Positions 10,553-21,659 of a stretch of DNA of 64,000 nucleotides are shown here, one piece after another. Numbering within the stretch: position 1 is the first letter of the stretch; each line of letters begins with the position of its first letter. Under the pieces are notes generated by a model that saw nothing but the letters and a program-made list of their open reading frames with translations, had not been told where the DNA came from and made no database searches. The stretch comes from Sulfurivermis fontis (GTDB lineage: Bacteria; Pseudomonadota; Gammaproteobacteria; Thiohalomonadales; Thiohalomonadaceae). The translations under genes were made by a program, and so were the position numbers. The stretch spans positions 2,100,501 through 2,164,500 of the forward strand of contig NZ_AP018724.1 in NCBI RefSeq assembly GCF_004001245.1. Direction: 5' to 3'.

Positions 10553-11286
10553 GACGCACGCTGCTGTTGCATGACAGTCAGCGCCAGACGCAGGTCAGCC
10601 CAGGCCTTGCGCTTCTCCCCCGGCGAACGCAGCAGATAGGCCGGATGATAGGTGACCACCAGGGGGATGTCGCCATAGCGGTGAACCTGGCCGCGCAACT
10701 TACCGATGGGCGTATCGGTCTTGAGCAGGTGCTGCGCCGCGATGCGCCCGACCACCAGGATCAGGCGCGGTTCGATTAGCGCGATCTGCCGTTGCAGATA
10801 AGGTTCACAGTTGGCCGCCTCGTCGGGACGGGGATCACGATTGCCGGGCGGACGGCACTTGAGCACGTTGGCAATGTACACCTGCCCGCGCTGAAGGCCG
10901 ATGGCATGCAGCATGGCGTTGAGCAGCTGGCCGGCACGGCCGACGAAGGGTTCACCCTGGGCATCTTCCTCGGCCCCCGGTGCCTCGCCGATCACCAGCC
11001 ACTGGGCCTGGCGATCGCCGACGCCGAACACGGTCTGGGTGCGCGACGCGGTAAGCTCGGCGCACAGGGTGCAGTTCTTCACCCGCTGTTGCAGTGCCTC
11101 CCAGTCCAGCGACGCGATGTCATCCTTAGCATCGCCCTGGGACGAGGAACGAGGTACGAGGGGCGAGGGAATGTTTTCCTCGGGACTCGTATCGCTTACC
11201 TCATCCCTCCCGGGTGCGCTGCTGTCGCGTCGTACCCAGGTCTGGATGTCCATGGCATCGAGATACTGCAGGCGCCGCGTGTCCAT
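10549..11286 (-). CDS. Type 4 (Fe-S) uracil-DNA glycosylase
   Basis: The 245-residue protein removes uracil from DNA. The four iron-sulfur Cys are C72 and C75 (NCTLC), C144 (VLKCRPPGNRDP) and C160 (AANCEPYL). The active-site motifs are GEAPGAEED (100-108) and HPAYLLR (214-220). ATG at 11286 is 6 bp after leuA; an upstream in-frame extension overlaps leuA and is rejected. Residues ~26-52 form a low-complexity linker encoded by DNA of the same type as the intergenic repeat family E (GACGAGGAACGAGGTACGAG on the plus strand), probably an in-frame insertion. Operon: leuA, this gene, rimI, possibly the M48 protease. Confidence 0.95.
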   Translation of the reverse strand: MDTRRLQYLDAMDIQTWVRRDSSAPGRDEVSDTSPEENIPSPLVPRSSSQGDAKDDIASLDWEALQQRVKNCTLCAELTASRTQTVFGVGDRQAQWLVIGEAPGAEEDAQGEPFVGRAGQLLNAMLHAIGLQRGQVYIANVLKCRPPGNRDPRPDEAANCEPYLQRQIALIEPRLILVVGRIAAQHLLKTDTPIGKLRGQVHRYGDIPLVVTYHPAYLLRSPGEKRKAWADLRLALTVMQQQRAS

Positions 11287-11291
11287 CGCAC

Positions 11292-12842
11292 TCAGACGGT
11301 CGGTACCTGCGGATGGGCCCGCTCCGACGGCGCCATGATCTTGTTGAGCGCGTTGAGGTAGGCCTTGGCCGAGGCGATGACGATGTCGGTATCGGCGCCC
11401 TGGCCGTTGACGATGCGACCGCCCTTCTCCAGGCGCACGGTGACCTCGCCCTGGGCGTCGGTGCCGCTGGTGATGTTGTTGACCGAATACAGTTGCAGGG
11501 TGGTGCCGCTGTCGATCACGCTCTCGATGGCCTTGAAGGTGGCATCCACCGGACCGCCGCCCTGGGCACACAGCTTCTGCTCCTCACCATCCACCGCCAG
11601 CGTGACGCAGGCCTCCGGCGTCTCGCCGGTTTCGCAGCAGACATGCAGATACACCAGCTTGATGCGCTCGTTGACGTCGCTCTCGATAGCGGTCTCGGTC
11701 ACCAGGGCCTGCAGATCCTCGTCGAAGATTTCATGCTTCTTGTCGGCCAGGTCCTTGAAGCGGGCAAAGGCGGCATTGAGGGCCTCGTCCGATTCGAACT
11801 CGATACCCAACTCGCTGAGGCGGCTCTTGAAGGCATTGCGGCCGGAGTGCTTGCCCAGCACCATGCGATTGGCGCTCCAGCCCACGTCTTCGGCGCGCAT
11901 GATTTCGTAGGTCTCACGGTGTTTGAGCACGCCGTCCTGGTGGATGCCCGACTCGTGGGCGAAGGCATTGGCGCCGACGATGGCCTTGTTGGGCTGCACG
12001 GCGAAGCCGGTGATGCTGGCGACGAGGCGCGAGGTGGGCACGATCTGGGTGGTGTCGATGTGTTCCACCTGACAGGGGAACACGTCCTGACGCGTGCGCA
12101 CCGCCATCACGATCTCCTCCAGCGCGGCGTTGCCGGCGCGCTCGCCCAAGCCGTTGATGGTGCACTCCACCTGGCGCGCGCCGCTCATCACCGCGGCCAG
12201 CGAATTGGCCACGGCGAGACCGAGGTCGTTGTGACAGTGTACCGAGAACACCGCCTGGTCGGCGTTGGGCGTGCCCTCGATGGCCTTGCGCACCAGTTCG
12301 CCGAACTGGTGCGGCACGTTGTAGCCGACGGTGTCCGGGATGTTGATGGTGCGCGCGCCGGCCTTGATCACTGCCTCGAAGATACGGTTCAGAAAGGCGA
12401 TGTCGGAACGGCCGGCATCTTCGGCGGAAAACTCCACGTCATCGGTGTAGTGGCGCGCACGCTTCACCGCCTGCACCGCCTGCTCCACCACCTGGTCCGG
12501 CGTCATGCGCAGCTTGCGCTCCATGTGGATCGGTGAGGTGGCGATGAAGGTGTGGATGCGGCCGGAGGCCGCCTCCTTCAGCGCCTCGCCGGCGCGGTCG
12601 ATGTCCTTGTCCAGGGCACGCGCCAGGGAACACACCGTGCTGTCCTTCACCGCACGCGCCACCGCCTGCACCGACTCGAAATCGCCCTGGCTGGCGATGG
12701 CGAAACCGGCCTCGATGACGTTGACGCCCATGCGCTCCAGCGCCTTGGCGATGCGCACCTTCTCATCGCGCGTCATGGAGGCGCCGGGACTCTGTTCGCC
12801 GTCACGCAGGGTGGTGTCGAAAATAATCAGGGAGTCTTTCAT
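11292..12842 (-). CDS. leuA: 2-isopropylmalate synthase
   Basis: The 516-residue enzyme condenses acetyl-CoA with 2-oxoisovalerate, the first committed step of leucine synthesis. The TIM-barrel motif [18 protein letters not shown] is at the N-terminus, and the metal-binding [16 protein letters not shown] lies near residue 200. The C-terminal ~130 residues form the LeuA regulatory domain (leucine feedback), ending in the conserved NALNKIMAP. Length is that of the bacterial leuA1 type. It leads an operon with the glycosylase and rimI. The ilv genes lie upstream on the same strand, separated by pssA. Confidence 0.97.
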   Translation of the reverse strand: MKDSLIIFDTTLRDGEQSPGASMTRDEKVRIAKALERMGVNVIEAGFAIASQGDFESVQAVARAVKDSTVCSLARALDKDIDRAGEALKEAASGRIHTFIATSPIHMERKLRMTPDQVVEQAVQAVKRARHYTDDVEFSAEDAGRSDIAFLNRIFEAVIKAGARTINIPDTVGYNVPHQFGELVRKAIEGTPNADQAVFSVHCHNDLGLAVANSLAAVMSGARQVECTINGLGERAGNAALEEIVMAVRTRQDVFPCQVEHIDTTQIVPTSRLVASITGFAVQPNKAIVGANAFAHESGIHQDGVLKHRETYEIMRAEDVGWSANRMVLGKHSGRNAFKSRLSELGIEFESDEALNAAFARFKDLADKKHEIFDEDLQALVTETAIESDVNERIKLVYLHVCCETGETPEACVTLAVDGEEQKLCAQGGGPVDATFKAIESVIDSGTTLQLYSVNNITSGTDAQGEVTVRLEKGGRIVNGQGADTDIVIASAKAYLNALNKIMAPSERAHPQVPTV

Positions 12843-12856
12843 CTAAAACCTCAATC

Positions 12857-12964
12857 GGTCCGCGAATGAACGCCAATGTACGCAAATAAACACCCGCCGG
12901 AAACTACCGCCTCATATCCGGTTCACTGGCGCTGTTTGCGTCCATTCGCGTTCATTTGCGGACC
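12857..12964. repeat. Inverted-repeat element, family B copy 1 (TCCGCAAATGAACGCGAATG arms)
   Basis: The arms at 12857-12887 and 12934-12964 are inverted copies with about 4 mismatches in 31. It fills the 136-bp gap between pssA and leuA. A second copy is at 35542-35682 between isp2 and hynL. No ORF is present. Confidence 0.75.
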
Positions 12965-12978
12965 CCATTGTTGAAGGG

Positions 12979-13755
12979 TTAAATGTCGGCGGGCGGCGTA
13001 CCAGTATCGTCGGAGTCGTGATGACGCTCGCGGCGCTTGCGCTGGCGCAGGTACACGGTCATCACCGGACCGGACAGGGCATAGAGCAGAAACACACCGA
13101 ACAGCACCTTGGGCGGATCGATGGTGATGGTGACATAGACCAGCACCACGATGAGGATGGCGACGAAAGGCACCTTGCCGCGCAGGTCCAGCCCCTTGAA
13201 GCTGTGGTAGCGGATGTTGCTCACCATCAACAGCCCGGCGGCCAGGGTCAGTACGAAGGCCACCCAGCGCATGGTCTCGCCTTCCAGACCAAGGTCATGG
13301 CTGACCCATACCAGACCGGCGACGATGGCGGCGGCGGACGGACTGGCCAGCCCCTGGAAGAAACGCTTGTCGGCGACATGCACCTGGGTATTGAAACGGG
13401 CCAGGCGCAGGGCAGCGGCGGCGGCATAGATGAAGGCGGCGAGCCAGCCCACCTTGCCCAGGCTCTCCAGTGCCCAGGAATAGACCACCAGGGCCGGCGC
13501 CAGGCCGAAGGAGACCATGTCGGACAGGCTGTCGTATTCGGCGCCGAAGGCGCTCTGGGTATTGGTCAGGCGGGCGACGCGGCCATCGATGCCGTCCAGC
13601 ACCATGGCGATGTAGATGGCCACCGGTGCCGCGACATATTGCCCGTTCATCGCCGCCACGATGGCGTAGAAACCGGCAAACAGGGCAGCGGTGGTAAACA
13701 GGTTGGGCAGCAGGTAGATGCCGCGCGGGCGCTTGGGGGTAATGTCGTCGGTCAT
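12979..13755 (-). CDS. pssA: CDP-diacylglycerol--serine O-phosphatidyltransferase
   Basis: The 258-residue inner-membrane enzyme makes phosphatidylserine, the precursor of phosphatidylethanolamine. It begins with YLLPNLFTTAALFAGFYAIV, and the CDP-alcohol phosphotransferase motif is DGIDGRVARLTNTQSAFGAE then YDSLSD near residue 80. About eight hydrophobic segments follow. This is the membrane type II PssA found beside ilvC and leuA in many beta- and gammaproteobacteria. A terminator and 150 bp separate it from ilvC, so it may have its own promoter. Confidence 0.95.
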   Translation of the reverse strand: MTDDITPKRPRGIYLLPNLFTTAALFAGFYAIVAAMNGQYVAAPVAIYIAMVLDGIDGRVARLTNTQSAFGAEYDSLSDMVSFGLAPALVVYSWALESLGKVGWLAAFIYAAAAALRLARFNTQVHVADKRFFQGLASPSAAAIVAGLVWVSHDLGLEGETMRWVAFVLTLAAGLLMVSNIRYHSFKGLDLRGKVPFVAILIVVLVYVTITIDPPKVLFGVFLLYALSGPVMTVYLRQRKRRERHHDSDDTGTPPADI

Positions 13756-13854
13756 GATGGTCCTCGCAGGACTGACAGTTTAACCCGAACACCCGGCAAA
13801 TGCGCGCCGGGTCCCGTCACGAAATCGTCACGCCGGCCATGCCCAGAAATCAAA

Positions 13855-13884
13855 ACGGCCGGCCCCCCTGGGGGAGCCGGCCGT
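13855..13884 (-). terminator. Rho-independent terminator after ilvC
   Basis: On the minus strand ACGGCCGGCTCCCC pairs with GGGGGGCCGGCCGT, then TTTTGATTT follows. It lies 25 bp past the ilvC stop and should end the ilvBNC transcript before pssA. Confidence 0.8.
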
Positions 13885-13908
13885 CCGTGCAACGGAAGGT
13901 CCGGAACC

Positions 13909-15018
<1,110 letters not shown>

Positions 15019-15024
15019 TGGTTG

Positions 15025-15519
15025 TCAAATCCTCAGCGCCTTTTCGCCACGCGAAATACCCATCACGCCGGAGCGCACGGTTTCCAGGATCAGGCCCTTG
15101 TCCAGCGCCTGGATGAAGCCGTCCAGCTTGGCACTGTCGCCGGTCACCTCGATGGTGTAGGTGCTGTCGGTGACGTCGATGATGCGGCCGCGGAAGATGT
15201 CGGCCATGCGCTTCACCTCGTCGCGCTGGTCACCGCCCACGGCGCGCACCTTGATCAGCATCATCTCGCGCTCGATGTGCGGCCCCTCGGTGAGGTCCAT
15301 CAGCTTGACCACGTCGATGAGCTTGTTCAGCTGCTTGGTGATCTGCTCGATGATGTCGTCGGAACCGCGCGTCACCAGGGTCATGCGCGACAGCGAAGGA
15401 TCCTCGGTGGGTGCCACGGTGAGCGATTCGATATTGTAGCCGCGCGCGGAGAACAGCCCGGCCACGCGCGACAGCGCGCCGGCCTCGTTTTCAATCAGGA
15501 TGGAGATGATGTGCCGCAT
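15025..15519 (-). CDS. ilvN: Acetolactate synthase, small regulatory subunit
   Basis: The 164-residue subunit activates the large subunit and gives valine feedback sensitivity. The ACT domain is ISILIENEAGALSRVAGLFS near the N-terminus with the GYNIESLTVAPTEDPSLSRM segment; the C-terminal domain contains the usual VRSGVMGISRGEKALRI end. It starts 3 bp after the ilvB stop, so the two subunits are translationally linked. The length matches the IlvH/IlvN family of proteobacteria. Confidence 0.96.
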   Translation of the reverse strand: MRHIISILIENEAGALSRVAGLFSARGYNIESLTVAPTEDPSLSRMTLVTRGSDDIIEQITKQLNKLIDVVKLMDLTEGPHIEREMMLIKVRAVGGDQRDEVKRMADIFRGRIIDVTDSTYTIEVTGDSAKLDGFIQALDKGLILETVRSGVMGISRGEKALRI

Positions 15520-15522
15520 CGC

Positions 15523-17220
15523 TTACACCAGAATCATTTCGTCCAGGCCGGCACCGGCCGGAACCATGGGATAGACATTCTCCGTCTGGTCGGTGAGGAA
15601 GTTCATGAACACCAGACGGTTCTTGTACTTGGTGAAGGCCTCCTTCAGCGCCGCCTCCACGTCCGCCGGCTTGTCGATCTGCATGCCGACATGGCCGTAG
15701 GCCTCGGCCAGCTTCACGAAGTCGGGCAGCGACTCCATATAGGAATGCGAATAGCGCCGGTCGTAGAAGAACTCCTGCCACTGCCGCACCATGCCGAGGA
15801 AGCGATTGTTGAGGCAGATGATCTTGATGGGCAGACCGTACTGCAGGCAGGTGGACAGCTCCTGGATGTTCATCTGAATGGAGCCTTCGCCGGTGACGCA
15901 CACCACAGTGGCCTTGGGGTGGGCGAACTGCACGCCCATCGCCGCCGGCAGGCCGAAGCCCATGGTGCCGAGGCCGCCGGAGTTGATCCAGCGGCGCGGC
16001 TTGTCGAAGCGGTAGAACTGCGCGGTCCACATCTGGTGCTGCCCCACGTCGGAGCAGACGAAGGCATCGCCCTTGGTGATCTTGTGCAGGGTCTCCAGCA
16101 CGTACTGCGGCTTGATCAGCTCGGAACTCTTGTCGTACTTGAGACAATCCTTGGCGCGCCACTCGTCGATCTGCTTCCACCACTTGGCCAGCGCGTCGCC
16201 GTCGGGCGTCTCGCCGGACTCCTTGATCAGCTTGAGCATGTCCTTCAGCACCTGCTCGACGCTGCCGACGATGGGGACGTCCACCTTCACGTTCTTGGAG
16301 ATGGAAGACGGATCGATGTCGATGTGGATGATCTTGGCGTGCGGGCAGAACTTCTGCACGTTGCCGGTGACGCGGTCGTCGAAACGGGCGCCGATGGCCA
16401 CCAGCACATCGCAGTGCGACATCGCCATGTTGGCCTCGTAGGTGCCGTGCATGCCCAGCATGCCGACGAACTGCTTGTCGCTGGCCGGATAGCCGCCCAG
16501 GCCCATGGAGGTGTTGGTCACCGGATAGCCGAGCAGGCGCGCGAATTCGATCAGCTGTTTGGAGGCATCATTCAGCACCACGCCACCGCCGGTGTACAGC
16601 ATCGGCCGCTTGGCACCGAGGATCATGCCCACCGCACGCTTGATCTGGCCGGTGTGGCCCTTCACCACCGGATTGTAGGAACGCATGCTCACCGTCTTGG
16701 GGAACACGTACTTGGTGCGGTTGGCGGTGACGTCCTTGGGGATGTCCACCACCACCGGACCGGGGCGGCCGGTCTGGGCGATGTAGAAGGCCTTCTTGAG
16801 GGTGATGGCCAGATCCTTGACGTCCTTCACCAGGAAGTTGTGCTTGACGCAGGGGCGGGTAATGCCCACGGAGTCCACCTCCTGGAAGGCGTCGTTACCG
16901 ATCAGGCTGGTAGGCACCTGGCCGGTCAGCACCACCATGGGGATGGAATCCATATAGGCGGTGGCGATGCCGGTGACGGCATTGGTGGCGCCGGGGCCGG
17001 AGGTTACCAGGACGACACCGGACTTGCCGGTGGAGCGGGCATAACCGTCGGCGGCGTGGGTCGCGGCCTGCTCGTGCCGCACCAGGATGTGCTTGACGGC
17101 ATCCTGCTTGTACAGGGCGTCGTAGATATGCAGCACGGCACCACCCGGGTAACCGAACAGATATTCGACGCCCTCGTCTTGCAGAAAACGGACGACGATT
17201 TCGGCACCGGTCAGCTCCAC
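15523..17220 (-). CDS. ilvB: Acetolactate synthase, large catalytic subunit
   Basis: The 565-residue thiamine-diphosphate enzyme condenses two pyruvates, or pyruvate and 2-oxobutyrate. It begins at GTG ([20 protein letters not shown]) with GGGGGA upstream. The catalytic Glu region is [15 protein letters not shown]; the FAD-region GALGFGL-type segment reads [15 protein letters not shown]; the thiamine motif is [12 protein letters not shown] through NNRFLGMV, with Glu where the common motif has Asp. Order ilvB-ilvN-ilvC. A hairpin with a T-run lies 16 bp upstream of the start, so expression may be attenuated. Confidence 0.97.
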   Translation of the reverse strand: MELTGAEIVVRFLQDEGVEYLFGYPGGAVLHIYDALYKQDAVKHILVRHEQAATHAADGYARSTGKSGVVLVTSGPGATNAVTGIATAYMDSIPMVVLTGQVPTSLIGNDAFQEVDSVGITRPCVKHNFLVKDVKDLAITLKKAFYIAQTGRPGPVVVDIPKDVTANRTKYVFPKTVSMRSYNPVVKGHTGQIKRAVGMILGAKRPMLYTGGGVVLNDASKQLIEFARLLGYPVTNTSMGLGGYPASDKQFVGMLGMHGTYEANMAMSHCDVLVAIGARFDDRVTGNVQKFCPHAKIIHIDIDPSSISKNVKVDVPIVGSVEQVLKDMLKLIKESGETPDGDALAKWWKQIDEWRAKDCLKYDKSSELIKPQYVLETLHKITKGDAFVCSDVGQHQMWTAQFYRFDKPRRWINSGGLGTMGFGLPAAMGVQFAHPKATVVCVTGEGSIQMNIQELSTCLQYGLPIKIICLNNRFLGMVRQWQEFFYDRRYSHSYMESLPDFVKLAEAYGHVGMQIDKPADVEAALKEAFTKYKNRLVFMNFLTDQTENVYPMVPAGAGLDEMILV

Positions 17221-17236
17221 CTCAGGAATCCCCCAG

Positions 17237-17259
17237 AAAAAAAGCCCGCAGAAACGGGC
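17237..17259 (-). terminator. Candidate attenuator terminator in the ilvB leader
   Basis: On the minus strand GCCCG-TTTCTG-CGGGC is followed by seven Ts, ending 17 bp before the ilvB start. An upstream segment (17326-17336, AAAAGCCCGCA in RNA sense) is perfectly complementary over 11 bases to the terminator 3' side (17240-17250), offering a mutually exclusive antiterminator pairing. Its place between promoter region and gene, rather than after a gene, suggests attenuation. Confidence 0.6.
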
Positions 17260-17294
17260 AGGTTACGAAAAGATTGCGGTCAGAAGGTGGGAAG

Positions 17295-17387
17295 CTACTG
17301 AGATTCGCCGCCGAGGTCAAGTGCGTGCGGGCTTTTGCGACGCTTTCCCCTTGTCCGTCGCCGGGAAAAAACCATAATAAGTGCCAT
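17295..17387 (-). CDS. Candidate leader peptide of the ilvBNC operon
   Basis: A 30-codon ORF begins MALIMVFSRRRTRGKRR and ends 35 bp before the terminator stem. Leu, Ile, Met and Val are grouped at residues 3-6, and more Leu occur near the end (HALDLGGES). It overlaps the antiterminator strand (17326-17336), so ribosome position could control folding. The Shine-Dalgarno sequence is weak and the branched-chain codons are fewer than in classical IlvL or IvbL leaders, so this is a tentative call. Confidence 0.4.
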   Translation of the reverse strand: MALIMVFSRRRTRGKRRKSPHALDLGGESQ

Positions 17388-17425
17388 GGTGCCGATCCAG
17401 GCACCCCCAACAGGACAAGATAGCC

Positions 17426-17866
17426 ATGAACAAGGGAAACTCATTCCGGGGACTCATGCTCGCTGCCGCTCTGCTGGCCGCCTCAGCGGGCAGCCTCGCC
17501 ACCACCATGTACAAGTGGACCGACAGTGAGGGCAATGTTCAGTACACGCAAACCCCGCCGCCCAAGGGCAGTTTCCAGAAGATGACCCCGCCGCCGGCCC
17601 CCGCCTCGGAACCCACGCCGACACAAGCAACAGAACCCGCCGCGGAACAACCCGCCGCAGAGACCGGGCAGGAAGAGGCGGAACGTAAGCGGCTGGAGGC
17701 TGCCGTGGCCAAGCACAACTGCGAAACCGCGCGCAAGAACCTGGATATCTACACCGCCTTCCGCCGCGTCATGAACGACAAGGGCGAGATCGTCACCCTG
17801 GACGACGATGAACGGGCAGCCAAGATCAAGGAAGCCAACGAGATGATTCAGAAGTACTGCCGCTGA
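17426..17866 (+). CDS. DUF4124 domain-containing exported protein
   Basis: The 146-residue protein starts at ATG 17426 (AGGA 10 bp upstream); a longer upstream frame lacks a signal peptide and is rejected. A signal peptide (FRGLMLAAALLAASAGSLAT) is followed by the DUF4124 signature MYKWTDSEGNVQYTQTPPPK, then a low-complexity P/A/T/E-rich linker (~60-100) and a charged helical end with two Cys. The function of the domain is unknown. The stop overlaps the start of the MIF-like gene by one base, so both are co-translated. Confidence 0.85.
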   Translation: MNKGNSFRGLMLAAALLAASAGSLATTMYKWTDSEGNVQYTQTPPPKGSFQKMTPPPAPASEPTPTQATEPAAEQPAAETGQEEAERKRLEAAVAKHNCETARKNLDIYTAFRRVMNDKGEIVTLDDDERAAKIKEANEMIQKYCR

Positions 17867-18210
17867 TGCCTTACCTGCTTATCAAGACCAATCTGACACC
17901 TGCGGCCGACGCCGTCCCGGCGCTGCTGCGCAACGTATCGCAGCAGATGGCCCAGGCCCTCGGAAAACCCGAGGACTATGTCATGGTGGCGCTGGAACAC
18001 TCCTGCCCCATGCTGTTCGCGGGCAGTGACGCCCCCCTCGCCTACCTGGAATTGAAGAGCATCGGCCTGCCCCAGGCGCGCACGGCCGAACTTTCCGCCC
18101 TGCTCGCCGACCTGCTCCACCGGGAACTGGGCATCAGTCCCGCCCGCATCTACATCGAGTTCGCCGATGCCGCCGCCCCGCTGTGGGGCTGGAACGGCGC
18201 GACGTTTTAA
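17866..18210 (+). CDS. MIF/phenylpyruvate tautomerase-like protein
   Basis: The 114-residue protein begins MPYLLIKTNL, with the catalytic Pro-1 of the tautomerase superfamily exposed after removal of Met. YVMVALEHSCPMLFAGSDAP and AYLELKSIGLP correspond to the conserved MIF core, and IYIEFADAAAPLWGWNGATF to the trimer-forming end. It probably has tautomerase activity, but its natural substrate in bacteria is unknown. Its start overlaps the DUF4124 stop (TGATG). Confidence 0.85.
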   Translation: MPYLLIKTNLTPAADAVPALLRNVSQQMAQALGKPEDYVMVALEHSCPMLFAGSDAPLAYLELKSIGLPQARTAELSALLADLLHRELGISPARIYIEFADAAAPLWGWNGATF

Positions 18211-18297
18211 TCTTTTACCCCCGCTCGATTATCATAGGCACCCGGCGCCGCGTTCGCGGCGCATACCGCATTGTCATCCACGGAGAAACAGCTTCCC

Positions 18298-20006
<1,709 letters not shown>

Positions 20007-20007
<1 letters not shown>

Positions 20008-20570
20008 TGGGAAACCGGCGCACCCTCGCTCTGGGCCTGCTGCTGGCAGCGGCGACAGTCCACGGTGCGCCGCAGCAGCTGGATGAGGATCTGCGTCAGC
20101 GGCTGGCGCTGGCCCTGGCGGAAGATGGCAGCGCGCAGGATCGCTTCGAGGCCGAGGTCTGGCTCACCGACATGGCAACCCGGCTTACGCCGCGCCTGCC
20201 TGACCCGCAGGAGCGGCTGAACCTGTTGCGCCAGGTCTATCGGGAGGCAAAACGTGCCGACCTGCCGCCGGAACTGGTGCTTGCCGTGATCCAGGTGGAA
20301 AGTAATTTCGATCGCTTCGCCATCTCGGTGGCCGGCGCGCAGGGACTGATGCAAATCATGCCGTTCTGGCTCGATGAAATCGGCCACCCCGACGACAACC
20401 TGTTCCACATCCACACCAATCTGCGCATGGGCTGCACCATTCTGCGCTACTACCTGGACAAGGAAGGCGGCGATCTCACCCGCGCCCTGGCCCGCTACAA
20501 CGGCAGTCCCGGCAGCGCCAGATACCCGCAGCGCATCTACACCGCGCTGCGCACACACTGGTACAAATAG
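20007..20570 (+). CDS. Lytic transglycosylase (SLT domain), exported
   Basis: The 187-residue protein has a signal peptide (NRRTLALGLLLAAATVHGA) and an SLT domain: LPPELVLAVIQVESNFDRFA contains the catalytic Glu, followed by SVAGAQGLMQIMPFW and ALARYNGSPG. It cleaves the glycan strands of peptidoglycan in the periplasm. It overlaps the proS stop by one base (TGATG). The C-terminus HWYK is followed by a small hairpin shared with the convergent acyP gene. Confidence 0.92.
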
Positions 20571-20590
20571 AGGGATTGAACTCTGAGGAA

Positions 20591-20610
20591 GCTCTGCATA
20601 AGTTCAGAGC
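20591..20610. repeat. Hairpin related to repeat family C
   Basis: GCTCTGCATAAGTTCAGAGC is a stem of 7 bp and part of a wider GGAAGCTCTG...CAGAGCT copy related to the elements at 26405-26440 and 46769-46926. It lies between convergent genes and touches the acyP stop codon (20610-20612). Confidence 0.5.
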
Positions 20611-20876
20611 TAGAAAGTAGCAAAACCGTCGGCGGCGGCCTCCGCCGCCGACTCGCACTGCACATCGCTTACCACGGCGGCGGGCGGTCCCTGCCAGAGC
20701 CAGTCCTGCAGTTGCCGCAATGCCGCCTCATCGCCACAGGCCAATACCTCGACGCGGCCATCGGGCAGGTTGCGGGCATAACCGGTGAGCCCCAGTGCCA
20801 GCGCCTGGCGCTGGGTGGCGGCCCGATACCAGACCCCCTGCACCTTGCCGGCGACCAGGCAACGGCAACAGCTCAT
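20610..20876 (-). CDS. acyP: Acylphosphatase
   Basis: The 88-residue enzyme hydrolyses acyl phosphates such as carbamoyl phosphate. The active loop is [18 protein letters not shown] (the catalytic Arg and the nearby Asn in [16 protein letters not shown]). Length is typical of small bacterial acylphosphatases. Its ATG overlaps the stop of the membrane-fusion gene upstream, suggesting co-expression with no obvious functional link. The stop lies at the edge of a hairpin. Confidence 0.93.
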   Translation of the reverse strand: MSCCRCLVAGKVQGVWYRAATQRQALALGLTGYARNLPDGRVEVLACGDEAALRQLQDWLWQGPPAAVVSDVQCESAAEAAADGFATF

Positions 20877-21646
20877 CAGGGCAACACGACAACTGCGCTC
20901 TGCCCGGCGCGCAGACGCTCGGTGCGGGGATATTCAAACAGGACATCGACTTCGTAGCGGGCCACGCCGCCGGCGGCAATCACCGGCTCCATACCCACCC
21001 GCTGCACCTTGCCCTGAAAGACCTTGTTGCCGGCACGCACCTGCACATCCAAGCCTGTGCGCAACGCCGCCAGTTCCTGCTCGCTCACCTCGACCCGTGC
21101 CAGCATGCGGCCAGTCTCGGCTAACACCAGCAACGGCACACTCTGCATACGTGTCACCACCGTCTGACCCACCTCGGCACGGCGCTCCAGGATCACACCG
21201 TCGAAGGGTGCCGTTACCCGGCTGTACTCCAGTTCCAGTCGCGCCAACGTGCGTTCAGCCTCGGCTGCTTGCAACTCCGCCTCGGCATTGCTCAGCGCTA
21301 TCTTGGCCAACTGCAATTCGTGATCCGACAGCAAAGTGCGGTCATACATCTCGCTCGTCCGCTCCAGTTCACGCTTGGCTTCGTCCCGCGCCTCCCGCGC
21401 ACTCAGCACCCGGGACTCCGCCTTCCTCACCAGGGCATTGAAACCGCGCGGATCAAGATTGAGCAGCAGCTGTCCCTGCTGCACCTCGTCGCCATTATTG
21501 ACCGCTACCTGGCTGATCACCCCGGAGGCTGGCGTGCTCAGCTCCACGCGACGCAGCCATTGCAGGCTCCCGGTCACCTCTCCCGCCGGCAGCGCTGTGG
21601 AGGCCAGCAGACCGCACAACACCAATATCCCACGCGTCATCTTCAT
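20876..21646 (-). CDS. Efflux periplasmic adaptor (HlyD/RND membrane-fusion family)
   Basis: ATG at 21646 is chosen because AAGGTAG lies 8 bp upstream; the earlier in-frame start overlaps the TolC gene without a ribosome site. The 256-residue protein has a signal peptide ([19 protein letters not shown]), a lipoyl-type hairpin ([20 protein letters not shown]), a coiled-coil pair (~80-145) and a beta-barrel part ([20 protein letters not shown]). It bridges an inner-membrane pump to TolC. Unusually, no pump gene is adjacent: the operon is thioredoxin-like, TolC, adaptor, acyP. Confidence 0.9.
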   Translation of the reverse strand: MKMTRGILVLCGLLASTALPAGEVTGSLQWLRRVELSTPASGVISQVAVNNGDEVQQGQLLLNLDPRGFNALVRKAESRVLSAREARDEAKRELERTSEMYDRTLLSDHELQLAKIALSNAEAELQAAEAERTLARLELEYSRVTAPFDGVILERRAEVGQTVVTRMQSVPLLVLAETGRMLARVEVSEQELAALRTGLDVQVRAGNKVFQGKVQRVGMEPVIAAGGVARYEVDVLFEYPRTERLRAGQSAVVVLP

Positions 21647-21659
21647 CGTAGCTTCTACC

